A model generated the notes under the pieces. That model had not been told where the DNA came from and did no database searches. It saw only the letters and a program-made list of their open reading frames with translations. A program made the position numbers and the translations under genes. A stretch of DNA of 64,000 nt from Gloeotrichia echinulata CP02. GTDB lineage: Bacteria > Cyanobacteriota > Cyanobacteriia > Cyanobacteriales > Nostocaceae. The DNA is taken from NCBI GenBank assembly GCA_038087035.1, contig CP051187.1, forward strand, positions 248,001 through 312,000. Reading direction: 5' to 3'. Shown one piece after another: positions 32,627 to 41,378 of this stretch (positions are counted from its first letter, which is position 1; the number at the start of each line of letters is the position of its first letter).

Positions 32627-33922
32627 TTACTTAAAAATTAAATCTAATCTCTGCTGGGTTAGTTTCAACGCTTCTACAGGCGAACTTTTACCCAACAATA
32701 CAGATTCAATCGCCCGTCCTAAGCTATCAGAAATTCGATTATAACCAGGAAAAATCGGACGGCTACGCCCATTTTTTGCCTGTTCTAAAAATACTTTTAT
32801 CTGTGGTTGTTGCTGCATAAATTCTCGATATTTTGCACTTTGACGCGATTTTAAATTTATAGGTAAATAGCCTGTTCCTAACGCCAATTCAGTCTGAAAT
32901 TCTGCACTAGCAGCATACTCAGCAAACTTAAAGGCGGCTTTTTCTCGTTGTGGTGTAGTTTTGAATAAAAATAAATTCTCGCCACCAATACTAGTTGCTG
33001 GTTGTTTATCTACCGGAATGGGAAACACAGCAAAATCTACGCCGCTCTGTTTAAATTCTCCTAAACTCCAAGGGCCAGTTATCTGCATTGCAACTTTACC
33101 AGCTACCAAGTTACCGATTTCATAACCGCGTTCCGGTTCTGACAAAATAGCGCTATTATCTGTAATTAAATTCCGCCAAAATTGCAAAGCGGCTATCGCG
33201 CCTGGATTATCTGACAACATCACACCTGCTGGATTTTGTCCATCACCATTCACCAACTCTCCCCCAGCACTCCACATAAATGGCAACCAGGTAAATACTG
33301 TAAATTCTCCCTTACCCAAAGGTAGAATGATACCATGTTGATCTATGCGCCCATCCCCATTAGTATCACGGGTTAATTGCTTGGCTATTTGGCGTAACTC
33401 TTCCCACGTGCGCGGTAATTCAGTAATTCCCGCTGCTTTGAACAAACTCGGACGGTAAAACACGCCAACATTATTTGTCGCAAAAGGTAAAGACCAAAGC
33501 TTCCTTTGGTATTCCATTGATCCAAATAAAGCAGGGTCAATTTCGGCTTTGAGTGGTGAATTTTCCAGCATTGCATCTAAAGGAATTAGCGCATCCAGTT
33601 CCACCAATTGACCGGCAATTGTGGGATTGTACCACAACAAATCACAAGGTGCATTGCCCACCACTGCTGCTAAAATCTTAGGCATTTGCTGGTCTTGTTG
33701 TCCCACATACAGCGACTCTACTTCAATATCTGGGTGGGTTTGATTAAACTTGTCTACCAGCTTTTGCAATACATCCCGATTTGGCGGCGGATTCACTCCT
33801 TGCCATAGGGTAATATGAATCACATTACTTTCTTTAGCACTAGGTAACAAAGCCTGACATCCACTTACAGCCAATATTCCCACCAGTATTATCAGCATGA
33901 AACTGCTAAAATATTTCCCCAT
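32627..33922 (-). CDS. ABC sugar transporter solute-binding lipoprotein
   Basis: 431 aa from ATG 33922. Lipoprotein signal MLIILVGILAVSGCQ (lipobox VSGC). Family-1 binding-protein features follow: ITLWQGVNPPPNRDVLQKL, FNQTHPDIEVESLYVG, and TWEELRQIAKQLTRDTNGDG; GKVAMQITGPWSLGEF is typical of sugar-binding members. It would capture a carbohydrate outside the membrane; permease and ATPase genes are not in the window. The frame extends to 34171 through a 21-bp repeat array; I exclude that because the lipoprotein signal follows. Confidence 0.87.
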   Translation of the reverse strand: MGKYFSSFMLIILVGILAVSGCQALLPSAKESNVIHITLWQGVNPPPNRDVLQKLVDKFNQTHPDIEVESLYVGQQDQQMPKILAAVVGNAPCDLLWYNPTIAGQLVELDALIPLDAMLENSPLKAEIDPALFGSMEYQRKLWSLPFATNNVGVFYRPSLFKAAGITELPRTWEELRQIAKQLTRDTNGDGRIDQHGIILPLGKGEFTVFTWLPFMWSAGGELVNGDGQNPAGVMLSDNPGAIAALQFWRNLITDNSAILSEPERGYEIGNLVAGKVAMQITGPWSLGEFKQSGVDFAVFPIPVDKQPATSIGGENLFLFKTTPQREKAAFKFAEYAASAEFQTELALGTGYLPINLKSRQSAKYREFMQQQPQIKVFLEQAKNGRSRPIFPGYNRISDSLGRAIESVLLGKSSPVEALKLTQQRLDLIFK

Positions 33923-33940
33923 GTTCTTTGTTTTTCTTCC

Positions 33941-34150
33941 AAACCAGAAGTTTCTCGTTCTAAAGTAGAAGGTTCTCGTTTCAAACCAGAAGTTTCTCGT
34001 TCTAAAGTAGAAGGTTCTCGTTTCAAACCAGAAGTTTCTCGTTCTAAACCAGAAGTTTCTCGTTCTAAACCAGAAGGTTCTCGTTCTAAACCAGAAGTTT
34101 CTCGTTTCAAACCAGAAGTTTCTCGTTTCAAACCAGAAGTTTCTCGTTGA
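33941..34150. repeat. Ten tandem 21-bp units upstream of the binding-protein gene
   Basis: Ten imperfect copies of AAACCAGAAGTTTCTCGTTC (+1 base), each three heptamers long, with variants AAAGTAGAAGG and TTC/TCT ends. On the minus strand at least two frames are open, giving NFWFETR or KRETSGL peptide repeats. Confidence 0.93.
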
Positions 34151-34235
34151 GAGGCTAAAACTTCTCCCCAATCCCCATTCCCGAATCCCCTACTTGTATC
34201 CTAATCTTGAAATACAGTCTAAATAACTTCCGATT

Positions 34236-34994
34236 ATGGCAGGACATAGTAAATGGGCAAATATTAAGCGTCAGAAGGCGGTAGTGGATGCAAAAAGGGG
34301 AAACACCTTTACGCAGCTGTCGCGGGCGATTATAGTTGCAGCTAGAAGCGGTATTCCAGATCCAGCGGGGAATTTTCAACTCCGCACCGCCATTGACAAG
34401 GCGAAAGCGGCGGGTATTCCCAATGATAATATTGAAAGGGCGATCGCCAAAGGTGCGGGTACTTTCGGTGGGGATAACACCACTTTAGAAGCAATTCGCT
34501 ATGAAGGTTATGGCCCTTGTGGTGTAGCAATTTTGATTGAAGCCCTCACCGATAACCGTAATCGTACCGCTGCTGATTTGCGTGTAGCTTTTAGTAAAAA
34601 CGGTGGTAATCTTGGTGAAACTGGTTGCGTAGGCTGGATGTTTGCTCAAAAAGGCGTTTGTGTGGTCGAGGGAGTGGTTGACGAAGAACAGCTTTTAGAA
34701 GCATCCCTTGAAGGTAGCGCCGATTACTATGAAATGACCGAGGATGAAACGGCTGAAGTGTTTAGCGAGGTAGAAAATTTAGAGAACCTCAGCCAAACCC
34801 TCAAAAACAAAGGTTTTAAGGTAATTGATACCGAATTGCGCTGGATTCCCAGTAATACTGTGGAAGTTACCGCCCCCGATCAAGCGCGATCGCTTCTCAA
34901 GTTAATTGATACCCTAGAAGGCTTAGATGATGTGCAAAATGTCACATCTAATTTTGAAATGGCAGAACAGATAATGGCTTTAAGTATTATTTAG
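34236..34994 (+). CDS. yebC: YebC/PmpR family protein (TACO1-like)
   Basis: 252 aa. N-terminus MAGHSKWANIKRQKAVVDAK is the family hallmark. NDNIERAIAKG, YEGYGPCGVAILIEALTDN and NLGETGCVGWMF motifs match the three-domain YebC fold. YebC/TACO1 proteins were called transcription regulators and more recently linked to ribosome stalling relief at proline runs. Length normal. ATG 34236. Single gene, divergent from the sugar-binding lipoprotein. Confidence 0.95.
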   Translation: MAGHSKWANIKRQKAVVDAKRGNTFTQLSRAIIVAARSGIPDPAGNFQLRTAIDKAKAAGIPNDNIERAIAKGAGTFGGDNTTLEAIRYEGYGPCGVAILIEALTDNRNRTAADLRVAFSKNGGNLGETGCVGWMFAQKGVCVVEGVVDEEQLLEASLEGSADYYEMTEDETAEVFSEVENLENLSQTLKNKGFKVIDTELRWIPSNTVEVTAPDQARSLLKLIDTLEGLDDVQNVTSNFEMAEQIMALSII

Positions 34995-35031
34995 TAAAGG
35001 CATTTCTGCTCAGTAGCATGGTTCGCATGAG

Positions 35032-35211
35032 TTAAAAATGACACAACAGATTCACATAAATTACAAACCCATGACATACGGCTATGGGACCGAATTCCTC
35101 AGCCAGACGTGCGACTGAGATCTCGAAGTCGCTGCGCTCAATAAAGCCGTTGCCATTATAATCAAAGCTGCGAAAGCGTTTGGAGAGTTTGCGATCAAGA
35201 AAATCGTTCAT
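35032..35211 (-). pseudogene. Truncated duplicate of the EF-hand gene (59 aa)
   Basis: The first 41 codons from ATG 35211 (MNDFLDRKLSKRFRSFDYNG, EF-hand loop DYNGNGFIERSD) copy the gene at 36003-36560; then the frame leaves homology and runs 18 more codons to TAA 35032. Only one of four EF hands is kept. The copied block, 35088-35291, also contains the upstream region of the parent (36437-36640). Confidence 0.82.
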
Positions 35212-35316
35212 GCTGTTTTTGCCAAACCACGTACCCGCTATATTGTAACATTTACCGACAAGGGTTCGTAGGTAATTTAGAGTTTTCCTCGTCGAAAGTG
35301 CGTAAGTCCTAGTTTA

Positions 35317-35925
35317 TTACGCAAACACTCGCGTGAGATGGAGAACAAACCCAGGTAGTACCTCTTCACCAGACAACTCGGTAGGATTTTCTAACATTTG
35401 GACAGCGACTCCGGCTCGATAAATTTCCACACGTCGCTGTTGCGGGTTAATTAACCATCCCAATCTGGCGCCGTTGTCCATGTATTCCTGCATTTTAGAG
35501 CGCAGTTGGGTGAGGCTGTCTGATTCAGAACGCAACTCGACAACAAAATCGGGACAAAGCGGTACGAATCCTTTTCGCTCTTTGGGGGTGAGTGCTTCCC
35601 ACCGTTGGCGACTCACCCAGGAAGCATCTGGGGAAAGACGGGCGCCGTTGGGAAGGATAAATCCAGTGGAGGAGTCAAAGGCTTCTCCTAAGTCTTCATG
35701 AACTTCGTACCAGTTACCGAGTTGTCTGCTGATACTCAGGTTGCGCTTACCTGATTCGCCTCCTGTGGGGGGATTCACGATTAATTCTCCATCTGCTGTG
35801 AGTTCTAGCCTTAAATCTCGATTGGCGATCGCCAACGCCTCGAACTGTTGAGGGGTGACGTGCAAAGTAATCGCATTTGGCAGTTCAATGGAGATGGTTT
35901 CTAGTTCGGTGGGTGTTTGTACCAT
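35317..35925 (-). CDS. Uma2 family (DUF820) putative endonuclease
   Basis: 202 aa; core LSPDASWVSRQRWEALTP, CPDFVVELRSESDSL, and MDNGARLGWLINPQQRRVEI (the LxWLIxP version) match Uma2. ATG 35925. It sits between the EF-hand gene and that gene's truncated copy, so the duplication carries it along or flanks it. Function unestablished. Confidence 0.84.
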   Translation of the reverse strand: MVQTPTELETISIELPNAITLHVTPQQFEALAIANRDLRLELTADGELIVNPPTGGESGKRNLSISRQLGNWYEVHEDLGEAFDSSTGFILPNGARLSPDASWVSRQRWEALTPKERKGFVPLCPDFVVELRSESDSLTQLRSKMQEYMDNGARLGWLINPQQRRVEIYRAGVAVQMLENPTELSGEEVLPGFVLHLTRVFA

Positions 35926-36002
35926 CTTTACCGGTTTGTTAATAAATGTCGGTGGAAGTCCAGCAAATACGTGACTAGGAGATTACTCACGCAGAATTTG
36001 AG

Positions 36003-36560
36003 CTATGAATCGAGGGGGCCTAGCAGCCAGTAGGCGGGAGAATTGGGCGAATCGTCGTCGAAGTAATAAGCGCGGATGGCTTCGAGCAGGTCATGGGTGG
36101 TGATGAAGCCATCCCCGTCCTGGTCAAGGTGGCGGAATACTTCGCGAGAATCTTGCTCGGATAGATTCATCCAGGCGCTAGTCCAGCGAATCTCATCAGT
36201 AACGGTCAGCTTACCGTCGCCATCTTGGTCAACGATATCCATAATCGCCCAAAGGAAAGGCATATAGCCAGCGTCAAATGCTTCAGGAGTTTCTAGTAGT
36301 CCCAACGCAAATGCTTCTTTGTACTCGGCCTCGCTGATACGTCCGTCGCCGTTTGTGTCGGCGACTTGCAAGTATTGATCCCATAAGCCTAGGCTGAGAT
36401 CGAGCAGCCGTTGTCGAGCGGGGGATTCAAGTTCATGACCGAATTCCTCAGCCAGACGTGCGACTGACATCTCGAAGTCGCTGCGCTCAATAAAGCCGTT
36501 GCCATTATAATCAAAGCTGCGAAAGCGTTTAGAGAGTTTGCGATCAAGAAAATCGTTCAT
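36003..36560 (-). CDS. Four-EF-hand calcium-binding protein (calerythrin-like)
   Basis: 185 aa, soluble. Four canonical EF-hand loops with Asp or equivalent at the ligand positions: residues 17-28 DYNGNGFIERSD, 68-79 DTNGDGRISEAE, 111-122 DQDGDGKLTVTD, 146-157 DQDGDGFITTHD. Spacing is like sarcoplasmic calcium-binding protein/calerythrin rather than calmodulin. It probably buffers or senses Ca2+; in heterocyst formers Ca2+ signalling is documented, but a link here is inference. ATG 36560. Its 5' 204 bp is duplicated 1.35 kb away. Confidence 0.9.
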   Translation of the reverse strand: MNDFLDRKLSKRFRSFDYNGNGFIERSDFEMSVARLAEEFGHELESPARQRLLDLSLGLWDQYLQVADTNGDGRISEAEYKEAFALGLLETPEAFDAGYMPFLWAIMDIVDQDGDGKLTVTDEIRWTSAWMNLSEQDSREVFRHLDQDGDGFITTHDLLEAIRAYYFDDDSPNSPAYWLLGPLDS

Positions 36561-36625
36561 CCTGTTTTTGCGAAACCACGTATCCGCTATATAGTAACAT
36601 TTACCGACAATGGTTAGTAAGTAAT

Positions 36626-37312
36626 TTAGAGTTTTTCTCGAACACGCAACATTTGATTACCATTTTTCTGAAATTCATAGGGCACCTTTTTGATTTCTAC
36701 TGCATATCCTTGACGTTGTAATTCATCTATCACTGGTTGCACCCAGAGAGACGGTTCACCAGATATATTTACCAGTGGGAAAATGCGTACTTCTTTGGCA
36801 ACTCGGCACAGTTCTACAATTGATGCTAAATGAAATTCTGCTGATAACAAGTCAGAATAACTAAATAGCAAGTGGGAACACAAAGCTAAATCAAATTGAT
36901 GATTTACAAAAGGCAAATTAGGCAATTCAGCTTTGATATATCTTCCTTCTGTAATTCCCAGAGGAAAATCTGCCAAAAATTGATTCATCGCTGACATGCG
37001 AAGTTCACCCATCATTTCCGGTGACTGGATATCTTGCCAAACATAGTTTTCTAGATTTGCTTTGACACCTTCTATTACTGGTTGATAAGTGTCTTGAATA
37101 CGTTGGTAAATTGCATCTGCTGTGAATTGATAAATGGGATCGCTAGAGATAACTTTATACCCTTGGCGGGTCATTTCGGCATTAAAACTAGCAGGACCAC
37201 CAGCACAATCAAGTATATTTGAGTTTAATTCTTCAGCAGTTAAATTAAACATTTTGATGTATTCCCTGAGAGAACGTCCCCAGGGAATGAGGTTTTCTAG
37301 TTTAAAACCCAT
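36626..37312 (-). CDS. Class I SAM-dependent methyltransferase-like protein
   Basis: 228 aa. The N-terminal stretch ILDCAGGPASFNAEMTRQGY is the motif I glycine-rich SAM loop, and KVISSDPIYQF supplies the acidic residue after beta-2. NHQFDLALCSHLLFSYSDL matches the D-x-A-x-x motif IV region. The C-terminus lacks a recognised substrate signature. Cytosolic. ATG 37312. Same strand as the EF-hand gene, 65 bp apart, so possibly in one unit; target unknown. Confidence 0.8.
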   Translation of the reverse strand: MGFKLENLIPWGRSLREYIKMFNLTAEELNSNILDCAGGPASFNAEMTRQGYKVISSDPIYQFTADAIYQRIQDTYQPVIEGVKANLENYVWQDIQSPEMMGELRMSAMNQFLADFPLGITEGRYIKAELPNLPFVNHQFDLALCSHLLFSYSDLLSAEFHLASIVELCRVAKEVRIFPLVNISGEPSLWVQPVIDELQRQGYAVEIKKVPYEFQKNGNQMLRVREKL

Positions 37313-37631
37313 TATTATATATCCTCATAATTTCAATAATTCAAATAATTGTCATACAGTTTTAATAGCGATTCTCAGTTAAGTGAGGTACAAAATTGTA
37401 TCACGCGGTGTAGGGGCACGTTTTGCCGGCGCCCTACGGGTGTACCTTACTAGGGCGAGAAACTCTATAAGTAGGGTGCGTTACGGCTATGAAAGAATTT
37501 GTGACAAGGAGAAAATTAGAATTAGCCGTAACGCACCTGATGCGCCGTTACGTTAGGCGCTAGGATAGTTGTTTGGTGAGAAATTAGCTCAAATAATGCG
37601 CCTAACACACCCTACAGTTGCTCAGTAAAAG
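37313..37631. other. Intergenic region with palindromic repeats
   Basis: Contains a GTAGGGGCACG ... GCGCCCTAC imperfect palindrome (37409-37438) and a GTGCGTTACGGC ... GCCGTAACGCAC pair (37475-37536) like that at 13420-13480. No gene. Confidence 0.7.
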
Positions 37632-38195
37632 CTATAACTTTAACCATGCAAATAATTGTCCTACAGTTAAGTTGAGACCACTAACTAAATCTGGAACTGG
37701 TAATATATCATGTTCTTCTTGTAAAAGTTCTGGTTGTTGTTTTTGCGGATAAACTAAAACTGAACGCTCATCTGGATCAAGTAGCCAACCTAAACTAGTA
37801 CCATATTTGAGGCAATGTAAAATATTTCCAGTTACTTTAGTTGGTCTTTGTTCAGGGGAAAGAATCTCAATTGTCCAGTCTGGATGCGCTTCAAAAACAT
37901 TTGCTACATCTCCATTTTCATCTAGGGGAATGCGTTCCCAAGCAAACACAGTTACATCGGGGATTATCGAACGTCCGCCAAAACTACACCGTAATTCTGG
38001 AAAAGCAAGGGCAATTTTATGAGGCTTTACTATACCATTAATATTGGTAACTAGTTCTCCTTGAAGTATACTATGTTTTCCTTGAGGCATTGGCTTTTGA
38101 ATTACTTGACCATTGATATATTCACTAGCCGGCTTTGTTTCTGGTAGTTTCAAGAACTCTTCTAAAGTTAGGCTTTTAGTTGGTAATTGTATCAT
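37632..38195 (-). CDS. Uma2 family (DUF820) putative endonuclease
   Basis: 187 aa from ATG 38195 (MIQLPTKSLTLEEFLKLPET). AAAGG lies about 10 nt upstream; the in-frame TTG at 38216 is not used. Core residues in SIIPDVTVFAWERIP, HPDWTIEILSPEQR and KYGTSLGWLLDPDERSVLVY. It lies downstream of, and 25 bp from, the livF stop on the same strand, so it may be cotranscribed with the liv operon by read-through. Confidence 0.82.
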   Translation of the reverse strand: MIQLPTKSLTLEEFLKLPETKPASEYINGQVIQKPMPQGKHSILQGELVTNINGIVKPHKIALAFPELRCSFGGRSIIPDVTVFAWERIPLDENGDVANVFEAHPDWTIEILSPEQRPTKVTGNILHCLKYGTSLGWLLDPDERSVLVYPQKQQPELLQEEHDILPVPDLVSGLNLTVGQLFAWLKL

Positions 38196-38219
38196 ATATT
38201 TGTACCTTTCGCGCAAATT

Positions 38220-38969
38220 TTATCCCAAATAAGCCTTTTTCACCCGCTCATCACTAATTAATTCTGCAGCCGCACCTGTTAAAGTAATAGAACCGGCTTC
38301 GAGTACATATCCCCGGTCTGCAATTTGCAAGGCGAGATTAGCATTTTGTTCTACTAATAAAATTGTCACGCCTGTAGCCCGCAAATTTTGAATAATGGTG
38401 AATATTTCTCTGACAATAGCTGGTGCTAAACCCAGGCTAGGTTCATCTAAGAGTAACAGTTGTGGTCTACTCATGATAGCACGAGCGATCGCTAACATTT
38501 GTTGTTCACCACCGCTGAGGGTTCCTGCTAGTTGATTGCGTCTTTGTGCTAACCTGGGAAATAACTCAAATTGGTGTTGAATATCTGCCTTAATCTCTGC
38601 TTGATGACTGCGAATATAAGCACCCAATAATAAGTTATCAAAAACCGTTTGCCTAGCTAATACCCTACGTCCTTCAGGACAATGAGCTAGACCAAGTTTT
38701 ACCACTTCATGCGCTTGACGGCGAGTAATATTTCTGCCATTATAAATAATATTCCCATTTTGAGGATTAACTATTTTTGATATAGCGCGGAGCGTGGTAG
38801 TTTTCCCCGCACCATTAGCACCAATTAACGTCACCACCTCGCCTTTTTTAATAGTTAAATTAATTTTTTTCAGAGCCTGAATTCCACCATAATTCACATC
38901 AAGGTCTTGAACCTCTAAAATCGTGAAATCTTGCTTATCCTCTACATATCGGCGTGTATCGGCGTTCAT
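38220..38969 (-). CDS. livF: LivF-type ATPase of branched-chain/neutral amino-acid ABC transporter
   Basis: 249 aa. Walker A GANGAGKTTTLR (about residues 53-64), LSGGEQQMLAIARA signature, Walker B LLLLDEPSLGLAP and a His-switch-equivalent position as Gln (VEQNANLA), typical of LivF. LAHCPEGRRVLARQTVFDNL is a LivF hallmark. Couples with LivG to energise LivHM. ATG 38969, 15 bp after the livG stop. Confidence 0.93.
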   Translation of the reverse strand: MNADTRRYVEDKQDFTILEVQDLDVNYGGIQALKKINLTIKKGEVVTLIGANGAGKTTTLRAISKIVNPQNGNIIYNGRNITRRQAHEVVKLGLAHCPEGRRVLARQTVFDNLLLGAYIRSHQAEIKADIQHQFELFPRLAQRRNQLAGTLSGGEQQMLAIARAIMSRPQLLLLDEPSLGLAPAIVREIFTIIQNLRATGVTILLVEQNANLALQIADRGYVLEAGSITLTGAAAELISDERVKKAYLG

Positions 38970-38984
38970 CTGCGGTTAAAATCC

Positions 38985-39803
38985 TCATTCATTACCCAAA
39001 TAAGCTTCAATCACAGCCGGGTCATTTCTGACCACAGATGGTTCACCCAAAGCGATCAATTGACCAAAATCTAAAACAGCAATGCGATCGCACAAACCCA
39101 TGACCAAAGGTACATGATGTTCAATCAAAATTATCGTCAAATTAAACAGTTCTCTGAGATTGCGGATAAATTCACTCAGTTGCTGCTTTTCATGAGGATT
39201 CATCCCCGCTGCGGGTTCATCGAGGAGTAATATTTGCGGTTCTAGGGCTAAAGCGCGGGCGATTTCCAAACGGCGTTGGTCTCCGTAAGGAAAATTTTTG
39301 GCTTTTTCCTCAGCGCGATCGCTCAAGCCTACAAGCTCCAATAAATCTAAAGCTTTCCGCCTAGTTTTGCGTTCTTCTTTAAGCGCTGAAGGCAATCCCA
39401 TAACCCCTGTAATCATACCACTTTTGGTATGTAAATGTCTGCCGATAATGACATTATCTAAAGCCGATAATTCACCAAACAAGCGGATATTTTGAAAAGT
39501 GCGAGCGATACCCAAACCTGCAATTTGGTGGGGACGCAGTTGAGAAATTGCAGCACCTTGATAAAGTAACTCACCACTAGAAGGCGAAATTAAGGACGTA
39601 ATCAAATTAAACAATGTTGTTTTACCAGCACCATTAGGACCAATCAGACCAAAAATTTCATCTTTACTGACGGCGAAAGATACATTATTTACCGCCACAA
39701 GACCACCAAAGCGACGAGTCAAAGCTTTCGCTTCTAAGACGATATTATGAGATAAGTTACTTGGCGAAAATAAACCGTACTGGTTAGGGTCGTCATTTGT
39801 CAT
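38985..39803 (-). CDS. livG: LivG-type ATPase of branched-chain/neutral amino-acid ABC transporter
   Basis: 272 aa. Walker A GPNGAGKTTLFNL, signature-like FPYGDQRRLEIARALAL (common in LivG), Walker B LLLDEPAAGMNP, His switch IEHHVPLVMGLCDRIAVLDF. The ATG at 39803 lies inside a TGACAAA heptamer run (39793-39815), so repeat DNA appears to supply the start region. 29 bp after the preceding gene. Confidence 0.93.
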   Translation of the reverse strand: MTNDDPNQYGLFSPSNLSHNIVLEAKALTRRFGGLVAVNNVSFAVSKDEIFGLIGPNGAGKTTLFNLITSLISPSSGELLYQGAAISQLRPHQIAGLGIARTFQNIRLFGELSALDNVIIGRHLHTKSGMITGVMGLPSALKEERKTRRKALDLLELVGLSDRAEEKAKNFPYGDQRRLEIARALALEPQILLLDEPAAGMNPHEKQQLSEFIRNLRELFNLTIILIEHHVPLVMGLCDRIAVLDFGQLIALGEPSVVRNDPAVIEAYLGNE

Positions 39804-39832
39804 TTGTCATTTGTCATGAGTAAGGGTCATGT

Positions 39833-40345
39833 TTATTTTAAGTTTAATTCACACGATGTAGGCAATTGATCAACTAGCCAATTCCCGACCCGGAACTTAG
39901 GGTCATCAACTCCTATTTTCACAAGCACAATTCTTGAAGACTGCGGACACTTCCAAGTCTGAGACTCAGGTATGGCTGAGTAAAGATATTCATAAAGTTT
40001 AACATCAAAAGCATATCTACCATCCGCTAATTTTTTCCCAGATTTTACCTCAAAAGCCGCATGACTGGGGCTAGAAGTTCCAGAAATATAAGCAGATAGG
40101 TCATCATTAGATATTTTACCTTTGAGTCCAGAAGAAACCAGGGTCAATCCTTCCTTCACATTTCTAGTTTTCCAAGCAGATAAGAATTTATCGGCTGTAA
40201 ATAATGCTCTAACATAATCAGCATTTACAGGTACTGTGGACACAGGTCTAGCTATTTGCGCCTGGCTGGTAGTGCATAAGAACAAAACTGCTATAATAGC
40301 TATTAATAAAGGTTTAAATTTTTTGAATTTTTTGAATTTTCTCAT
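39833..40345 (-). CDS. Secreted hypothetical protein embedded in the liv operon
   Basis: 170 aa. Basic N-terminus and signal (LLIAIIAVLFLCTTSQAQ), then a domain with VRALFTADKFLSAWKTRNVK and FRVGNWLVDQLPTSCELNL. Its ATG overlaps the livM stop by four bases (ATGA), so it is translationally coupled. No family recognised. A role outside the membrane with the transporter is suggested only by position. Confidence 0.72.
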   Translation of the reverse strand: MRKFKKFKKFKPLLIAIIAVLFLCTTSQAQIARPVSTVPVNADYVRALFTADKFLSAWKTRNVKEGLTLVSSGLKGKISNDDLSAYISGTSSPSHAAFEVKSGKKLADGRYAFDVKLYEYLYSAIPESQTWKCPQSSRIVLVKIGVDDPKFRVGNWLVDQLPTSCELNLK

Positions 40346-41280
40346 GTTTGGCGATTCCGATTACTGGTGCGTCTTTTAAAGATATCTGGTGTCACCAGAC
40401 CTTGGGGAAAAAATATTGTTCCCACGACAATCAGCAAACCGAAAACAATTAACCGACCATCTCGTAAAAATTGTCCTAACCAATTGGGTAAACCGCCCGT
40501 ATCCGCAACGTTTCGCAAAATTTCTGGTAAAGCTGTAAATACCATACCACCTACAACCGAACCCAAAAAAGTTCTCGAACCACCAATCAACACAAAAGTT
40601 AAATAGATAATACTAGCATCAAAAGTCCCTTGACGGGAATTCCAAGTATTGAGAAAATGGGCACTAATAGCACCGACAACTCCGGCTAGAATTGCTCCAA
40701 GGGTAAAGGCTAAAACTTTGTAGGAAGTAGGATTAATTCCCATTGCACCAGCAGCTAATTCATCTTCGCGAATAGCAGTAAAAGCTCTACCAACGCGGAT
40801 ACGTTCTAAGCGATAAAACAACACCATACTAATGATGAGTAATGGTAAAGCAATCCACAAATATTCAATTTGGCTGACGAAAGGTTGAGGAATATTCGGA
40901 ATCCCAATTGCGCCACCTGTAATATCCAGATTTAGGGAAATAACCCGCAGCACTTCCACAAAAGCAATAGTCGCGATCGCCAAATAAATTCCCCGCAACC
41001 GCAGAACAGGAATTCCCACCGCGACACCCAACAAACCACAAATTATTCCTGCAATTATCATTTCCAATAACACCAGAGGAATCGGAAATAAATCTCCAGT
41101 AGGAGTTGGAAAAACGGTAGTTGATAGAATTGCTGCAATATATCCACCCACCGCATAAAATCCAGGACTAGCTAAAGATAACTGTCCAGCCATCAAGGGT
41201 AAATATAGCGATAAACCCAGCAGCGCCCCTAATACCATAGAGACGATAATTGCGCCGTAAGTATTGATAAAATCTGCCAT
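40342..41280 (-). CDS. livM: LivM-type permease of branched-chain/neutral amino-acid ABC transporter
   Basis: 312 aa, 8-10 hydrophobic helices. Family features LPLMAGQLSLASPGFYAVGG near the N-terminus, LRLRGIYLAIATIAFVEVLR, and GRAFTAIREDELAAGAMGIN (the ATPase-coupling EAA-like loop). C-terminal GGSRTFLGSVVGGMVFTALP. ATG 41280; 98 bp after livH, with short CGCAGAGG repeats between. Confidence 0.92.
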   Translation of the reverse strand: MADFINTYGAIIVSMVLGALLGLSLYLPLMAGQLSLASPGFYAVGGYIAAILSTTVFPTPTGDLFPIPLVLLEMIIAGIICGLLGVAVGIPVLRLRGIYLAIATIAFVEVLRVISLNLDITGGAIGIPNIPQPFVSQIEYLWIALPLLIISMVLFYRLERIRVGRAFTAIREDELAAGAMGINPTSYKVLAFTLGAILAGVVGAISAHFLNTWNSRQGTFDASIIYLTFVLIGGSRTFLGSVVGGMVFTALPEILRNVADTGGLPNWLGQFLRDGRLIVFGLLIVVGTIFFPQGLVTPDIFKRRTSNRNRQT

Positions 41281-41378
41281 GTTTTTGAGTTAGGAGTGAT
41301 TTCATTTTTAAACGCAGAGGAACGCAGAGGTTTACGCAAAGGGGCGCAGAGGTTTTCTGAGAGTTTTTTGTGTGGTAT

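Noticed and set aside
33892..34131. 79-aa frame MKRETSGLKRETSG
   Set aside because: Encoded only by the 21-bp array; no support beyond the open frame.
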